Below are positions 38,387 to 47,316 of a stretch of DNA of 47,931 nt, in pieces. The stretch is from Neobacillus muris (GTDB lineage: Bacteria > Bacillota > Bacilli > Bacillales > Cytobacillaceae), in the NCBI RefSeq assembly GCF_943193175.1, contig NZ_CALPDF010000038.1, positions 1-47,931 of the forward strand, in the 5' to 3' direction. The notes below the pieces were generated by a model, which saw only the letters and a program-made list of their open reading frames with translations, was not told where the DNA came from and made no database searches. Numbering within the stretch: the first letter of the stretch is position 1; the number at the start of each line of letters is the position of its first letter. A program made the position numbers and the translations under genes.

Positions 38387-39838
38387 ATGTTTTCTTTCAA
38401 TAATAAAATAAAATCAAAAAAGCACTTAATAGTTAAATCAACGATCGTTTCTGCAATGGCTGCATCCGTTATCGCCTTTAGTAATGGACCGGTTGCATTT
38501 GCCACTTCCGCTAAATTAACAACCATCTATCATGTCTATGCCAATGGTACCTACATAGGGAATGTGACTGATAAAGAAGTACTAGATAAGCTGGTAGCCG
38601 AAAAGGTGGATACAGCAAAACAAACCTTTCAACATGCAAACTTTGATCTGGATTCACAAATCCAATACATCCCTGAACAAGTATTTCATTCTTCTGCTGT
38701 GAATAATTCAGAAGCCATCCAAAATCTGAACAGTTCATTCCAAATCCAAGCAGAAGCCGCTGCCATTGTGATCGATGGCCAGCCTGTTGTCTACCTAGAC
38801 AATAAAGAGACGGCTGAAGAGGTCATCCAAAACCTGAAGCTGCAATATGTATCGGCAGACCAATTAAGCGAACTAGAAGCTAGAAAAGCCTCTGCTGACC
38901 CATTGCCGCCGCTCGGTGAAAATCAAACTCGTCTATTAGACGTTCGCTTGTCAAAAAATGTTTCAGTTGAAGACAGAAAAATAGCACCTGAAAGTATCAT
39001 GACCCCTGATGCGGCACTTACCTATCTTCAGAAGGGAACCCTGGAGGAAAAGAAATATGCGGTCCAGCCAGGTGATGCCATTGAAACCATCGCCCATCAG
39101 AATGGGTTAACGGCCGGAGAACTATTAGCATTAAATCCAGGGCTGACTCAAGACTCGCTTTTACAAATTGGCCAAGAAATGAATATTACTGCATTACAGC
39201 CATATGTAGAAGTAGTCGTCGATAAAGAGGTAAACCAAAGAGAAGAAATTCCATTTGCCCAGCAAACCGAAGAAGATGCTTCGATGGACAAAGGCGAAAC
39301 GAAGGTAAAGCAAGAAGGACAAAATGGTGCTAGATCTGTTACCTATTCCATCTCTGAGCAAAATGGAGCAACGGTCAAAAAAGAACAAACAAGTGAGCAA
39401 ATCCTTCAGCAGCCAGTTGACAAAATTGTGGTAAAAGGGACAAAGGTCATTCCTTCCCGCGGTGATGGCAGCTTGGCTTGGCCGACAGTAGGCGGGTATG
39501 TTTCCAGCCGAATGGGCTATCGCTGGGGCAAAAAACATAAAGGAATTGATATCGCAAGGCCTAGCAACAGAACCATCAAAGCGGCAGATAACGGGGTAGT
39601 TGTTTCTGCTGGATGGGATAATGGCGGCTATGGCAATAAAGTCATTATTGACCATCAAAATGGAATGCGCACTTTATATGCCCATATGGCATCGATTAAT
39701 GTAAAGCAAGGCCAGACGGTTTCAAAGGGGACAGCCATCGGTGTGATGGGAGCAACAGGCGATGCAACCGGCGTCCATCTCCACTTTGAAGTATATAAAA
39801 ATGGCGGCTTGGTAAACCCAATGTCCTATCTAAAATAA
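38387..39838 (+). CDS. Secreted LysM-G5-M23 peptidoglycan endopeptidase
   Basis: Predicted secreted wall endopeptidase of 483 residues. The signal peptide ends near residue 39 (VAFA-TS). After a Bacillus-specific N-terminal region come a LysM domain (about 223-268, KYAVQPGDAIETIAHQNGL), a G5 domain (~271-350) and a C-terminal M23 peptidase domain. The zinc ligands are likely His384 and Asp388 (HKGID) and His466 (HLHFE), with His433 in YAHM. All catalytic residues are present. The ATG follows TAGGAGGG. It lies just before walR and has a WalR-type site. Confidence 0.93.
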   Translation: MFSFNNKIKSKKHLIVKSTIVSAMAASVIAFSNGPVAFATSAKLTTIYHVYANGTYIGNVTDKEVLDKLVAEKVDTAKQTFQHANFDLDSQIQYIPEQVFHSSAVNNSEAIQNLNSSFQIQAEAAAIVIDGQPVVYLDNKETAEEVIQNLKLQYVSADQLSELEARKASADPLPPLGENQTRLLDVRLSKNVSVEDRKIAPESIMTPDAALTYLQKGTLEEKKYAVQPGDAIETIAHQNGLTAGELLALNPGLTQDSLLQIGQEMNITALQPYVEVVVDKEVNQREEIPFAQQTEEDASMDKGETKVKQEGQNGARSVTYSISEQNGATVKKEQTSEQILQQPVDKIVVKGTKVIPSRGDGSLAWPTVGGYVSSRMGYRWGKKHKGIDIARPSNRTIKAADNGVVVSAGWDNGGYGNKVIIDHQNGMRTLYAHMASINVKQGQTVSKGTAIGVMGATGDATGVHLHFEVYKNGGLVNPMSYLK

Positions 39839-39840
39839 CT

Positions 39841-39875
39841 AATCTCTAGTCTACCTAGAGATTTTTTTTTTTTGA
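39841..39875 (+). terminator. M23 peptidase gene terminator
   Basis: 9-bp stem AATCTCTAG (39841-39849) / CTAGAGATT (39855-39863), 5-nt loop, followed by a run of about 10 T. Confidence 0.93.
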
Positions 39876-39901
39876 ATATCCGACTGTCAATTACTTCTAA
39901 T
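39872..39901 (+). promoter_or_regulatory. Possible walR operon promoter
   Basis: TTGAAT (39872-39877), 18-nt spacer, TCTAAT (39896-39901). The leader to the walR ATG is ~135 nt and contains an imperfect repeat AATAGT/ACTATT (39935-39955). Other weak -10 candidates exist (TATAGT at 39940-39945). Confidence 0.4.
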
Positions 39902-40041
39902 AGATGAAAATAGGCAAAAACAGTGGTAAAGTAAAATAGTATAGTTATGACTATTTCAACTCCGTATATAGGACAGCAAGTTATCCCGCTGATGGTGCCT
40001 TACTTGAGCAAAATAGAATAAAAGCGAAAAGGAGCAATGTT

Positions 40042-40752
40042 ATGGAAAAGAAAATTCTTGTTGTCGATGATGAAAAACCGATTGCAGATATTTTACAGTT
40101 TAACCTAAAAAAAGAAGGTTATGACGTTTATTGTGCTTATGATGGAAATGAGGCGCTTCAACTTATAGATGAAGTTCAGCCTGATTTAATTCTTTTAGAT
40201 ATTATGCTTCCGATGCGGGATGGGATGGAAGTGTGCCGTGAAGTCCGCAAAAAATATGAAATGCCCATCATTATGCTCACAGCAAAAGACTCGGAAATTG
40301 ATAAAGTCCTTGGCCTTGAGCTGGGTGCGGATGATTATGTAACAAAGCCTTTCAGTACTAGGGAATTAATTGCTCGTGTCAAAGCTAACCTGCGCCGGCA
40401 TCAGCAGATTGCGGTACAAAGTGAAGAAGAAAATGAAACAAATGAACTGGTGATTGGCTCCCTTGTCATTCATCCAGATGCCTATATTGTGTCTAAACGT
40501 GGTGAGACGATTGAACTGACCCATCGGGAATTTGAACTGCTGCATTATTTGGCGAAACATATCGGACAGGTAATGACACGAGAACATTTATTGCAAACCG
40601 TTTGGGGCTATGATTATTACGGTGATGTAAGAACGGTTGACGTGACTGTAAGGCGCCTTAGAGAAAAAATTGAGGACAGCCCGAGCCATCCGGCTTGGAT
40701 TGTGACACGCCGGGGCGTAGGCTATTATTTACGCAATCCTGAACAGGAGTAA
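40042..40752 (+). CDS. walR: Response regulator WalR (YycF)
   Basis: Essential OmpR-family regulator of wall metabolism. Length 236. The receiver domain has acidic pocket Asp9-Asp10, phosphorylation site Asp53 (LILLDIMLP) and the TKPF lysine near 104. The C-terminal winged helix carries [16 protein letters not shown]. It activates hydrolase genes in growing cells. The ATG follows AAAAGGAG. It is first in walRKHIJ-htrC, 5 nt before walK. Confidence 0.98.
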   Translation: MEKKILVVDDEKPIADILQFNLKKEGYDVYCAYDGNEALQLIDEVQPDLILLDIMLPMRDGMEVCREVRKKYEMPIIMLTAKDSEIDKVLGLELGADDYVTKPFSTRELIARVKANLRRHQQIAVQSEEENETNELVIGSLVIHPDAYIVSKRGETIELTHREFELLHYLAKHIGQVMTREHLLQTVWGYDYYGDVRTVDVTVRRLREKIEDSPSHPAWIVTRRGVGYYLRNPEQE

Positions 40753-40757
40753 TTTTA

Positions 40758-42584
40758 ATGAACAAAGTTGGGTTCTTCCGTTCCATAAAAGTAAAATTTG
40801 TTCTCATCTATGTCCTCCTTATTTTAGTGGCCATGCAGATTATCGGGGTTTACTTTGTCAGGCAGCTGGAGGACACGTTAAGAACCAACTTCCAGACCTC
40901 CATTAAGCAGCGGGTAGATCTTTTGAGCTTCAATATCCGTGAAGAAATGGAAAAGCAAAGGACCCCTGAAGATAGTCCGTTGGAAGAAGACATTAACAAA
41001 TTATTAAGAGACTTTGATACCGGTGATATTTCTGAAGTGCAGGTGATTGAAAGCAGGTCGTTAAAAATCCTAGGCACTTCGCTTCCAGGAAATCAGGACA
41101 TGGTCGGACAAAGAACGACTGTCTTGCGGATTAAACAAGCGATGGTATTGGAAGAGGATCAAAGCACCATTCAAATCAACCCAAAAACGGGAGAACGTAC
41201 ATGGGTTCTTGCCACTCCCATAAAGTCGGGCAGTAAAGTGATTGGGGCCATCTATCTGCATGCAAAAATTGAGAGCGTGTTTCAGCAAATGAACACCATC
41301 AATAAGATTTTTGCTACAGGAACGGCAATCGCCTTATCGATTACAGCTGTATTGGGGGCACTGCTTGCCCAGACTATTACGAAGCCAATCTCCGATATGA
41401 GAAAACAGGCTCTAGCGATGGCAAAAGGGAATTTCTCCCGTAAGGTTAAAGTATACGGAAATGATGAAATTGGGACGCTGGCGTTGACCTTCAACAATTT
41501 AACGAAAAAATTGCAGGAAGCCCAGGCAATGACCGAAGGGGAACGGAGGAAATTATCTTCCGTCCTGGCGAATATGACCGATGGCGTGATTGCCACTGAC
41601 AGAAAGGGACGGGTCATGCTGATTAATGAGCCGGCAGCCGAGATGTTGGATGTTTCACGTGAAACAGTCATGTCGCAATCGATTATCTCGTTGCTGGACT
41701 TGGAGGATACCAATACCTTTGAGGATTTATTGGAAGAAACGGAGTCGTTAATTTTAGATTACAGTACGAAATCGGAAGCGTATATCCTAAGGGCCAGTTT
41801 TTCAGTGATCCAAAAAGAAACAGGATTTGTAAACGGGCTAATCTGTGTTCTTCACGATATTACCGAGCAGGAAAAGATCGATGCTGAGCGCAGGGAGTTT
41901 GTCGCCAACGTTTCACATGAATTAAGGACGCCCTTAACAACGATGAGGAGCTATCTTGAGGCCTTAGCGGATGGGGCTTGGCAGGATCAAGAACTTGCCC
42001 CGAATTTCTTGGAAGTAACCAGAACGGAAACAGAACGAATGATCCGTCTGGTAAATGACCTATTGACATTGTCGAAAATGGACAGTACTGATTATCGTTT
42101 GAAAATGGAATGGGTTAACTTTGTAGATTTTTATAATCGAATCATTGATCGATTTGAAATGGCGAAGGAGCAAAATGTCAGCTTTAAACGGCTATTGCCG
42201 GACCATGCCATATGGGTTGAAGTGGATGCAGATAAAATGACCCAGGTTTTATACAATATTATCTCCAATGCGTTAAAGTATTCACCGGATGGCGGACAAG
42301 TCACGTTCTCGATTAAAGAGGGCAAAGATCAAATTACGGTCAGTGTCTCTGACCAAGGGATGGGGATACCAAAAGAGAGCATTGGAAAAATCTTTGACCG
42401 GTTCTATCGGGTGGATAAAGCAAGAACCCGTAAAATGGGGGGAACCGGCTTAGGACTTGCCATCGCCAAAGAAATTATCAAAGCGCATGGCGGAAATATA
42501 TGGGCAAAAAGCCAAGAAGGGAAAGGAACAACGATTTCCTTTTTGCTGCCCTATGAGTGGACTGAAGAGGATGAATGGTCATGA
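40758..42584 (+). CDS. walK: Sensor histidine kinase WalK (YycG)
   Basis: Essential kinase of the WalRK system, 608 residues. TM1 is about 13-32, followed by an extracellular Cache-like domain (~35-180), and TM2 is about 183-203. Then come HAMP (205-255), PAS (~265-370), HisKA with His387 in VSHELRTPLTT, and HATPase_c (DQGMGIPKES, GGTGLGLAI). It is located at the division septum in B. subtilis. A perfect parS (41651-41666) lies in the PAS-encoding part. It overlaps walH by 4-10 nt. Confidence 0.98.
   Translation: MNKVGFFRSIKVKFVLIYVLLILVAMQIIGVYFVRQLEDTLRTNFQTSIKQRVDLLSFNIREEMEKQRTPEDSPLEEDINKLLRDFDTGDISEVQVIESRSLKILGTSLPGNQDMVGQRTTVLRIKQAMVLEEDQSTIQINPKTGERTWVLATPIKSGSKVIGAIYLHAKIESVFQQMNTINKIFATGTAIALSITAVLGALLAQTITKPISDMRKQALAMAKGNFSRKVKVYGNDEIGTLALTFNNLTKKLQEAQAMTEGERRKLSSVLANMTDGVIATDRKGRVMLINEPAAEMLDVSRETVMSQSIISLLDLEDTNTFEDLLEETESLILDYSTKSEAYILRASFSVIQKETGFVNGLICVLHDITEQEKIDAERREFVANVSHELRTPLTTMRSYLEALADGAWQDQELAPNFLEVTRTETERMIRLVNDLLTLSKMDSTDYRLKMEWVNFVDFYNRIIDRFEMAKEQNVSFKRLLPDHAIWVEVDADKMTQVLYNIISNALKYSPDGGQVTFSIKEGKDQITVSVSDQGMGIPKESIGKIFDRFYRVDKARTRKMGGTGLGLAIAKEIIKAHGGNIWAKSQEGKGTTISFLLPYEWTEEDEWS
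41651..41666. promoter_or_regulatory. parS: parS site inside walK
   Basis: TGTTTCACGTGAAACA, perfect parS palindrome, encoding DVSRET (around residues 298-303) in the WalK PAS domain. It lies ~32 kb from oriC. Confidence 0.95.
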
Positions 42585-43912
42585 GTTATGAAAATAGTAA
42601 ATCCGTAATGTTAGCTATTTTGGTTTCCATTAGTATTTTTTTGACATGGAATCTTTGGACCTACCATCCCAATTTCGAAAAACTGGAAAACAGCGACAAC
42701 GCCGCTGTCAAAGAAGTCACATTAAGTGAAAAACAAGAGGTACAAACGATTGTTAAGCCTGATATGGTGATATACCATACGGATGGCGGTCTCTACGGCA
42801 CCAATAGTGCAGAAGAGCTTGATAAAATTATAAAGGAATTAAGCAGCTGGTCCTTTTTTGATGTAAAAAACTATGCCGTCAAAGAAGAAGGCAATTTGAA
42901 GGAAATTACGACTGGAACAGGGAAGGCAGAAATCGTTTTCCCTGATGATGTGCCGATTGAGATTTACCGCAATGTGTTAAAGCTTGAGGAAAAAAAGGTA
43001 CCTGTGTTTACCTTTGACCGGATTATTATTAGTGCGGAGAATTCCGAAACGGATAACGGGGATGTTTATTTTGTTTCCTCAGAAACCAATCAGGTCTATA
43101 TCAGTCATATTTCACCCGCCAATCTAAAGGATTTTAACAAGGATTTCTACAAAAATTCAGCCAGTCTTCCGCGTTATTTTGCCTTCGATGCTTCAGAAAA
43201 CCGAACCATTTACCTGCCGGAGAACGAAACAAAGATGAATACCTATAAGTATTTGCCAGTGACACTGGATTCCGAAGAGTTAAAGGAAGCTCTTTTCAGC
43301 AATCCGGATTATGTGCAAAAAAGCACGGTAGCTCCGTGGGAAGAGTATACCGATAACTCTAGCAAGCTGAGTATTAACCTTATTACCAATATGCTTACCT
43401 ATGTAAACCCGACTACCGAGGAGAAGTATGTAGAAACACCCTATGACTTGGTCAAACGGAGCATAGATTTTGTCAATGGGCACGGCGGGTGGACGGACCC
43501 CTATCGGTACGTATCTAAAGATGAGTTTAACCGTTCGGTGACCTTCAGGCTGTATACGACAGATGGATACCCGGTGTTTAATGGACGCGGCCTATCGGAA
43601 ATTACCGAGGTTTGGGGCAGGAATGAAATTACAAGTTATACCCGGCCAAATATTTCCCTTGAACTGCCGTTAACAACAGAAATGCAAATGGTCACACAAC
43701 CGTCCGGGCATGAGATTTTAACCTATTTGCAAAATAAAAACAACTTCAAGCCAGAGCTTTTGGAACAGTTGGTATTAGGCTATACAATGGAACGGGAAGA
43801 TGAAGAAAACCGTTTAATCCTATTAGAGCCAGCGTGGTTTTACCGCTACAATAATACCTGGGGCCAAATAACGATGGAACAGCTGGGAGGTCCCGCGTAT
43901 GGATTGGAGTAG
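42575..43912 (+). CDS. walH: WalK regulatory membrane protein WalH (YycH)
   Basis: Membrane-anchored negative regulator of WalK. Length 445 from ATG 42575 (MVMSYENSK) or 443 from ATG 42581, which overlaps the walK stop as ATGA; the two cannot be told apart with confidence. One N-terminal transmembrane helix (about residues 12-30, SVMLAILVSISIFLTW), then a large extracytoplasmic domain. In B. subtilis YycH and YycI bind WalK through their membrane segments to restrain its kinase activity. Confidence 0.95.
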   Translation: MVMSYENSKSVMLAILVSISIFLTWNLWTYHPNFEKLENSDNAAVKEVTLSEKQEVQTIVKPDMVIYHTDGGLYGTNSAEELDKIIKELSSWSFFDVKNYAVKEEGNLKEITTGTGKAEIVFPDDVPIEIYRNVLKLEEKKVPVFTFDRIIISAENSETDNGDVYFVSSETNQVYISHISPANLKDFNKDFYKNSASLPRYFAFDASENRTIYLPENETKMNTYKYLPVTLDSEELKEALFSNPDYVQKSTVAPWEEYTDNSSKLSINLITNMLTYVNPTTEEKYVETPYDLVKRSIDFVNGHGGWTDPYRYVSKDEFNRSVTFRLYTTDGYPVFNGRGLSEITEVWGRNEITSYTRPNISLELPLTTEMQMVTQPSGHEILTYLQNKNNFKPELLEQLVLGYTMEREDEENRLILLEPAWFYRYNNTWGQITMEQLGGPAYGLE

Positions 43913-44699
43913 AATTAAGACCATATTTATCATTACTTTCTTGATCTTGGACGTTTACCTGCTGTTTCAGTTTATGAAAAGCCGAGATGCCAATAATTAT
44001 GAAGTTATCACTCCAGCAACCGTGGAACAAAAATTAAAAGACGATCAGATCACCTATAAGGAGCTGCCAACCGTCCAAATTAAGGCACAATATCTTAGTG
44101 CCAAACCAAAGGAATTTGCAAAAAGTGATCTTGCCAAATTAAAAAATCAAACAGCATCCTTAAATGAGACAGGCACCACCTTGCAGGCGTTGCTGGATAA
44201 GCCATTTCAATTAAGCGAGAAAATGGCACCTTCGGAAGTTCATGACTTTTTAAGGGAGAATGTGCTTAACGGGAAAGATTATTTGTATTGGGAAACGGAT
44301 GAGAAAACAAATACCATTACCTGCTATCAGCTGTATGACAATGCTCCCTTATATCATAACATTAACGGGATGATTACCCTGGATCTTAATTCAGAACATC
44401 AAATTGTGTCCTATGAGCAGACATATCTAGGGGATATTCAGAAAATGTCAGCAAAAGAAGAAGAAATTCTTTCAGCTCTAAAAGCGCTTGAAACACTGCA
44501 TCAAAAGGGCGACCTCAAACCAAAAAGCGAAATAACGAAGGTGGAGATCGGTTATTCTACACTAATCCAATTAGCCGCCTCTCAGGTGTTAGCACCAACT
44601 TGGCGCATTGTCGTCAATAATAAAGAAAGTCTGTATGTCAATGCATTTGAGGGTAAGATTATAGATTTTAACAGCGATGAAAATACGATTGTGGAGTGA
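43899..44699 (+). CDS. walI: WalK regulatory membrane protein WalI (YycI)
   Basis: 266 residues with an N-terminal transmembrane segment (IKTIFIITFLILDVYLLFQF) and an extracytoplasmic YycH/YycI-type domain. It shares the WalH fold and regulates WalK together with it. It overlaps walH by 14 nt, consistent with coupled translation. ATG 43899 is preceded by GGGAGG. Confidence 0.95.
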   Translation: MDWSRIKTIFIITFLILDVYLLFQFMKSRDANNYEVITPATVEQKLKDDQITYKELPTVQIKAQYLSAKPKEFAKSDLAKLKNQTASLNETGTTLQALLDKPFQLSEKMAPSEVHDFLRENVLNGKDYLYWETDEKTNTITCYQLYDNAPLYHNINGMITLDLNSEHQIVSYEQTYLGDIQKMSAKEEEILSALKALETLHQKGDLKPKSEITKVEIGYSTLIQLAASQVLAPTWRIVVNNKESLYVNAFEGKIIDFNSDENTIVE

Positions 44700-44705
44700 G
44701 TATGA

Positions 44706-45500
44706 ATGTCATTACGATATAGTATTCTAGCAAGCGGGAGTACGGGGAACGCCCTCTATGTGGAATCAGACGAACATTCCTTTCTTGTGGATGCCGGTTT
44801 TAGCGGAAAGCAGATGGAAGCCCTGTTTCAGCAGATTGACCGTGATATCAGTAAGCTGTCTGCCATCTTTGTTACGCATGAACACAGTGACCATATAAAA
44901 GGAATCGGCATTCTCGCCCGCAAGTACAAGCTTCCGGTCTATGCCAATGAAAAAACCTGGCGGGCAATGGAAAGCAATGTTGGGGTCATCCCTGCAGAGC
45001 AAAAGTTTATTTTTGATATGGAGTCGGTCAAAAGTTTCGGTTCCGTCGATATTGAATCGTTCGGCGTTTCCCATGATGCTGCAGAGCCAATGTTTTATGT
45101 TTTCCACCAATCCGGAAAAAAACTGGTTCTGATTACGGACACAGGGTATGTAAGCGATCGGATGAAAGGGATTATCTCTAATGCCGACACGTATATTTTT
45201 GAGTCGAATCATGATGTGCAGATGCTGCGGATGGGCCGCTATCCATGGAATATAAAGCGAAGAATTTTAAGTGATGTTGGACATGTTTCCAATGAAGACG
45301 CCGCACTGGCCATTGGGGATGTTGTCGGGGATCGGACAAAGCGTGTCTATCTTGCGCATTTAAGTTTGGATAATAATATGAAAGACTTAGCCAGAATGTC
45401 CGTTGCCCAGACATTGCAAACGAAGGGCTTCATTGTCGGCGAACAGTTTGACCTGTATGATACAGATCCAAAGATTCCAACCATAGTAACAGCAGTTTAA
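44706..45500 (+). CDS. walJ: Metallo-beta-lactamase-fold protein WalJ (YycJ)
   Basis: 264-residue metallo-hydrolase. The metal motif [10 protein letters not shown] is near residues 58-67, and further ligands are in [10 protein letters not shown] and ITDTGY. The N-terminus [15 protein letters not shown] is typical. YycJ proteins are related to exonucleases of the same fold and have been linked to coordination of division and replication or to mismatch repair; the exact role is uncertain. It lies 6 nt after walI, ahead of a strong terminator. Confidence 0.95.
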   Translation: MSLRYSILASGSTGNALYVESDEHSFLVDAGFSGKQMEALFQQIDRDISKLSAIFVTHEHSDHIKGIGILARKYKLPVYANEKTWRAMESNVGVIPAEQKFIFDMESVKSFGSVDIESFGVSHDAAEPMFYVFHQSGKKLVLITDTGYVSDRMKGIISNADTYIFESNHDVQMLRMGRYPWNIKRRILSDVGHVSNEDAALAIGDVVGDRTKRVYLAHLSLDNNMKDLARMSVAQTLQTKGFIVGEQFDLYDTDPKIPTIVTAV

Positions 45501-45532
45501 AACCGTGAGGACAAGCCTCACGGTTTTTTTTG
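45500..45532 (+). terminator. walRKHIJ terminator
   Basis: Perfect 10-bp stem AACCGTGAGG (45501-45510) / CCTCACGGTT (45516-45525), 5-nt loop, T run. It separates the wal genes from htrC. Confidence 0.95.
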
Positions 45533-45553
45533 CGCTAAGAATCGCAAGAAAAT

Positions 45554-45579
45554 GCTGTTTGTTATGTGGAACAAACAGC
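45554..45579. promoter_or_regulatory. Perfect inverted repeat upstream of htrC
   Basis: GCTGTTTGTT (45554-45563) and AACAAACAGC (45570-45579), 10-bp arms with a 6-nt centre. It ends 6 nt before the -35 of the candidate htrC promoter (TTTAAA 45586-45591, 17 nt, TATAAT 45609-45614). It could be an operator or a second transcription hairpin. Confidence 0.6.
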
Positions 45580-45585
45580 AAAATT

Positions 45586-45614
45586 TTTAAAAAACCTTTT
45601 CTCCGGAGTATAAT
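45586..45614 (+). promoter_or_regulatory. htrC promoter
   Basis: TTTAAA (45586-45591), 17-nt spacer, perfect TATAAT (45609-45614). Start codon ~59 nt downstream. Confidence 0.6.
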
Positions 45615-45672
45615 GGTAATAGAAGGCCAAACTATAGGTTATGAATCATTTCGAAAGAGAGGAATGGTGAAT

Positions 45673-46914
45673 ATGGGCTATTATGATGATCATTCACAGA
45701 ACCGATATCGAGAACGAAGGGGCGGCCGAAGCGGGATCTTTATCGCCAGCTTAGTTGGAGCCATTCTTGGGGCGCTGCTGGTCATGATTTCACTTCCTGC
45801 CTTATCCGACCGTGGCATTTTGCCTTATAAACTAGAAACCAGCCAAAATGGCGCGGAAACAGAAGATCGTGATCAAGGTCAGGACAATACCAACATGGAA
45901 ACGCGGCAGATTTCCTACGATGTTGAAACCGATACAACGGCCGCTGTGGAAAAGGCAGCCGAAGCGGTTGTCGGGATTACCAATATCCAGTCATCAGGCT
46001 TTTGGTCGGACGACACGGGGACCGAGCAGGAGGCTGGGACTGGCTCGGGTGTGATTTATAAAAAAGAGGGCGGGAAAGCCTTCGTTGTGACCAACCATCA
46101 CGTTATTGAAGGAGCCTCCAAACTGGAGGTCAGCTTAACAGATGGAACCAAAGTGCCGGCCAAGCTTCTTGGCAGTGATATGTGGACGGACTTGGCGGTA
46201 CTATCTATTGAGGATACACATGTGAAAAAGGTGGCCGAATTCGGCAATTCAGACAGTCTCAAAATGGGGGAGCCAGTGATGGCAATTGGGAATCCGCTCG
46301 GTCCAACCTTCTCAGGCTCGGTGACGCAAGGAATTATTTCCGGTCTCAAGCGGACGATCCCAGTTGATATTAACCAAGATGGGGTGATTGACTGGCAGTC
46401 GGATGTCCTGCAGACGGACGCAGCGATTAATCCAGGAAACAGCGGTGGTGCGTTAATTAATATGGCGGGCCAGGTAGTCGGGATTAACTCGATGAAAATT
46501 TCCCAGGAGGCAGTAGAAGGGATTGGCTTATCGATTCCGATTAATTCTGCGAAGCCAATTATTAATGACCTGGAGAGCTATGGTTCAGTCAAACGCCCGT
46601 ATCTGGGAGTGGACTTAAGGTCGGTGGATGAAATTCCAGCTTATTATCAGGAACAGGCTTTGAAATTGCCTCATGACATTAATTATGGGGCAGCAATCCG
46701 CCAAGTTGTACCAGGGTCACCGGCAGATGTGGCTGGGTTAAAGGAATTGGATGTGATCGTGGAGCTGGATGGCAGCAAGATTAACGATGTAATTGAGCTG
46801 CGAAAGCATTTATACCAGGAGAAGAAGGTCGGCGAGCAAATGAAGGTGACCTTCTACCGAAATGGAGATAAGCAGGAGGCAACCGTGAAGCTTGCTTCGG
46901 AGGATATGCAATAG
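45673..46914 (+). CDS. htrC: HtrA-like serine protease HtrC (YycK)
   Basis: Membrane-anchored trypsin-like protease of the DegP/HtrA family, 413 residues. TM anchor at about 21-41 (GIFIASLVGAILGALLVMIS). Catalytic triad: His143 (TNHHV), Asp173 (TDLAVL) and Ser257 (NPGNSGGA). C-terminal PDZ domain at ~320-405. It acts outside the membrane on misfolded or wall-associated proteins. I chose ATG 45673 (MGYYDD) with AGAGAGG 10 nt upstream; the frame is open further up to 45505, but that part overlaps the wal terminator. Confidence 0.96.
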   Translation: MGYYDDHSQNRYRERRGGRSGIFIASLVGAILGALLVMISLPALSDRGILPYKLETSQNGAETEDRDQGQDNTNMETRQISYDVETDTTAAVEKAAEAVVGITNIQSSGFWSDDTGTEQEAGTGSGVIYKKEGGKAFVVTNHHVIEGASKLEVSLTDGTKVPAKLLGSDMWTDLAVLSIEDTHVKKVAEFGNSDSLKMGEPVMAIGNPLGPTFSGSVTQGIISGLKRTIPVDINQDGVIDWQSDVLQTDAAINPGNSGGALINMAGQVVGINSMKISQEAVEGIGLSIPINSAKPIINDLESYGSVKRPYLGVDLRSVDEIPAYYQEQALKLPHDINYGAAIRQVVPGSPADVAGLKELDVIVELDGSKINDVIELRKHLYQEKKVGEQMKVTFYRNGDKQEATVKLASEDMQ

Positions 46915-46921
46915 GAGGATG

Positions 46922-46955
46922 GCAGGAAGGTGAAACAACCACTTTCCTGCTTTTT
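46922..46955 (+). terminator. htrC terminator
   Basis: 11-bp stem (46922-46932 / 46940-46950, one G-U), 7-nt loop, then TTTTTG. Confidence 0.92.
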
Positions 46956-47056
46956 GTTTATGGTATGATAATAGGTGCGCGTTCGAAATGTGTTGAATGG
47001 CAATCAAAGAAACGTAAAAACTATAATTGGTTAAAACAAAAGTAAGGGTGGTTAAA

Positions 47057-47215
47057 ATGATTAATTGCTGTGAAGAGCATGTGGAGCTTGCATTGGATGT
47101 AGTTGTGAATGAGTATGAAACATTCCCAGTTTTAACAAAAATAGATGTGGATAACTTATCAACAAACTGTGAATTCTGCCAAAAACAAGCTGTATATATG
47201 GTGGCGAACAAATGA
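47057..47215 (+). CDS. yyzF: CxxH/CxxC protein (YyzF family)
   Basis: 52-residue protein, MINCCEEH...NCEFCQK: a CxxH pair near the N-terminus (Cys-x-x-His in CCEEH) and a CxxC pair (CEFC) near the C-terminus, likely one zinc site. It belongs to a small Bacillus family found between htrC and rlmH. Function unknown. ATG 47057 follows AAGGGTGG. Its coding sequence includes a perfect DnaA box (47146-47154), the first of the cluster upstream of rlmH. Confidence 0.88.
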   Translation: MINCCEEHVELALDVVVNEYETFPVLTKIDVDNLSTNCEFCQKQAVYMVANK

Positions 47216-47270
47216 TTCCATACAAAATGTGGATAAAAAATGTGAATATGTGGATAACTTCTGTGGATAT
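47146..47270. promoter_or_regulatory. DnaA-box cluster upstream of rlmH (yydA)
   Basis: Perfect TGTGGATAA at 47146-47154, 47228-47236 and 47249-47257; near-matches TGTGAATAT (47241-47249) and TGTGGATAT (47262-47270). All share one orientation. B. subtilis has a known DnaA-binding cluster at yydA (from memory), the same gene. Confidence 0.85.
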
Positions 47271-47316
47271 CTTGTTTGTAAACTGTTTGTAATTAAGTTG
47301 TAAAGGGCTGTGGATT

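Noticed and set aside
45505..45672. N-terminal extension of htrC to 45505
   Set aside because: It would include the wal terminator, the inverted repeat and the htrC promoter, and the residues do not resemble HtrC; ATG 45673 has a ribosome-binding site.
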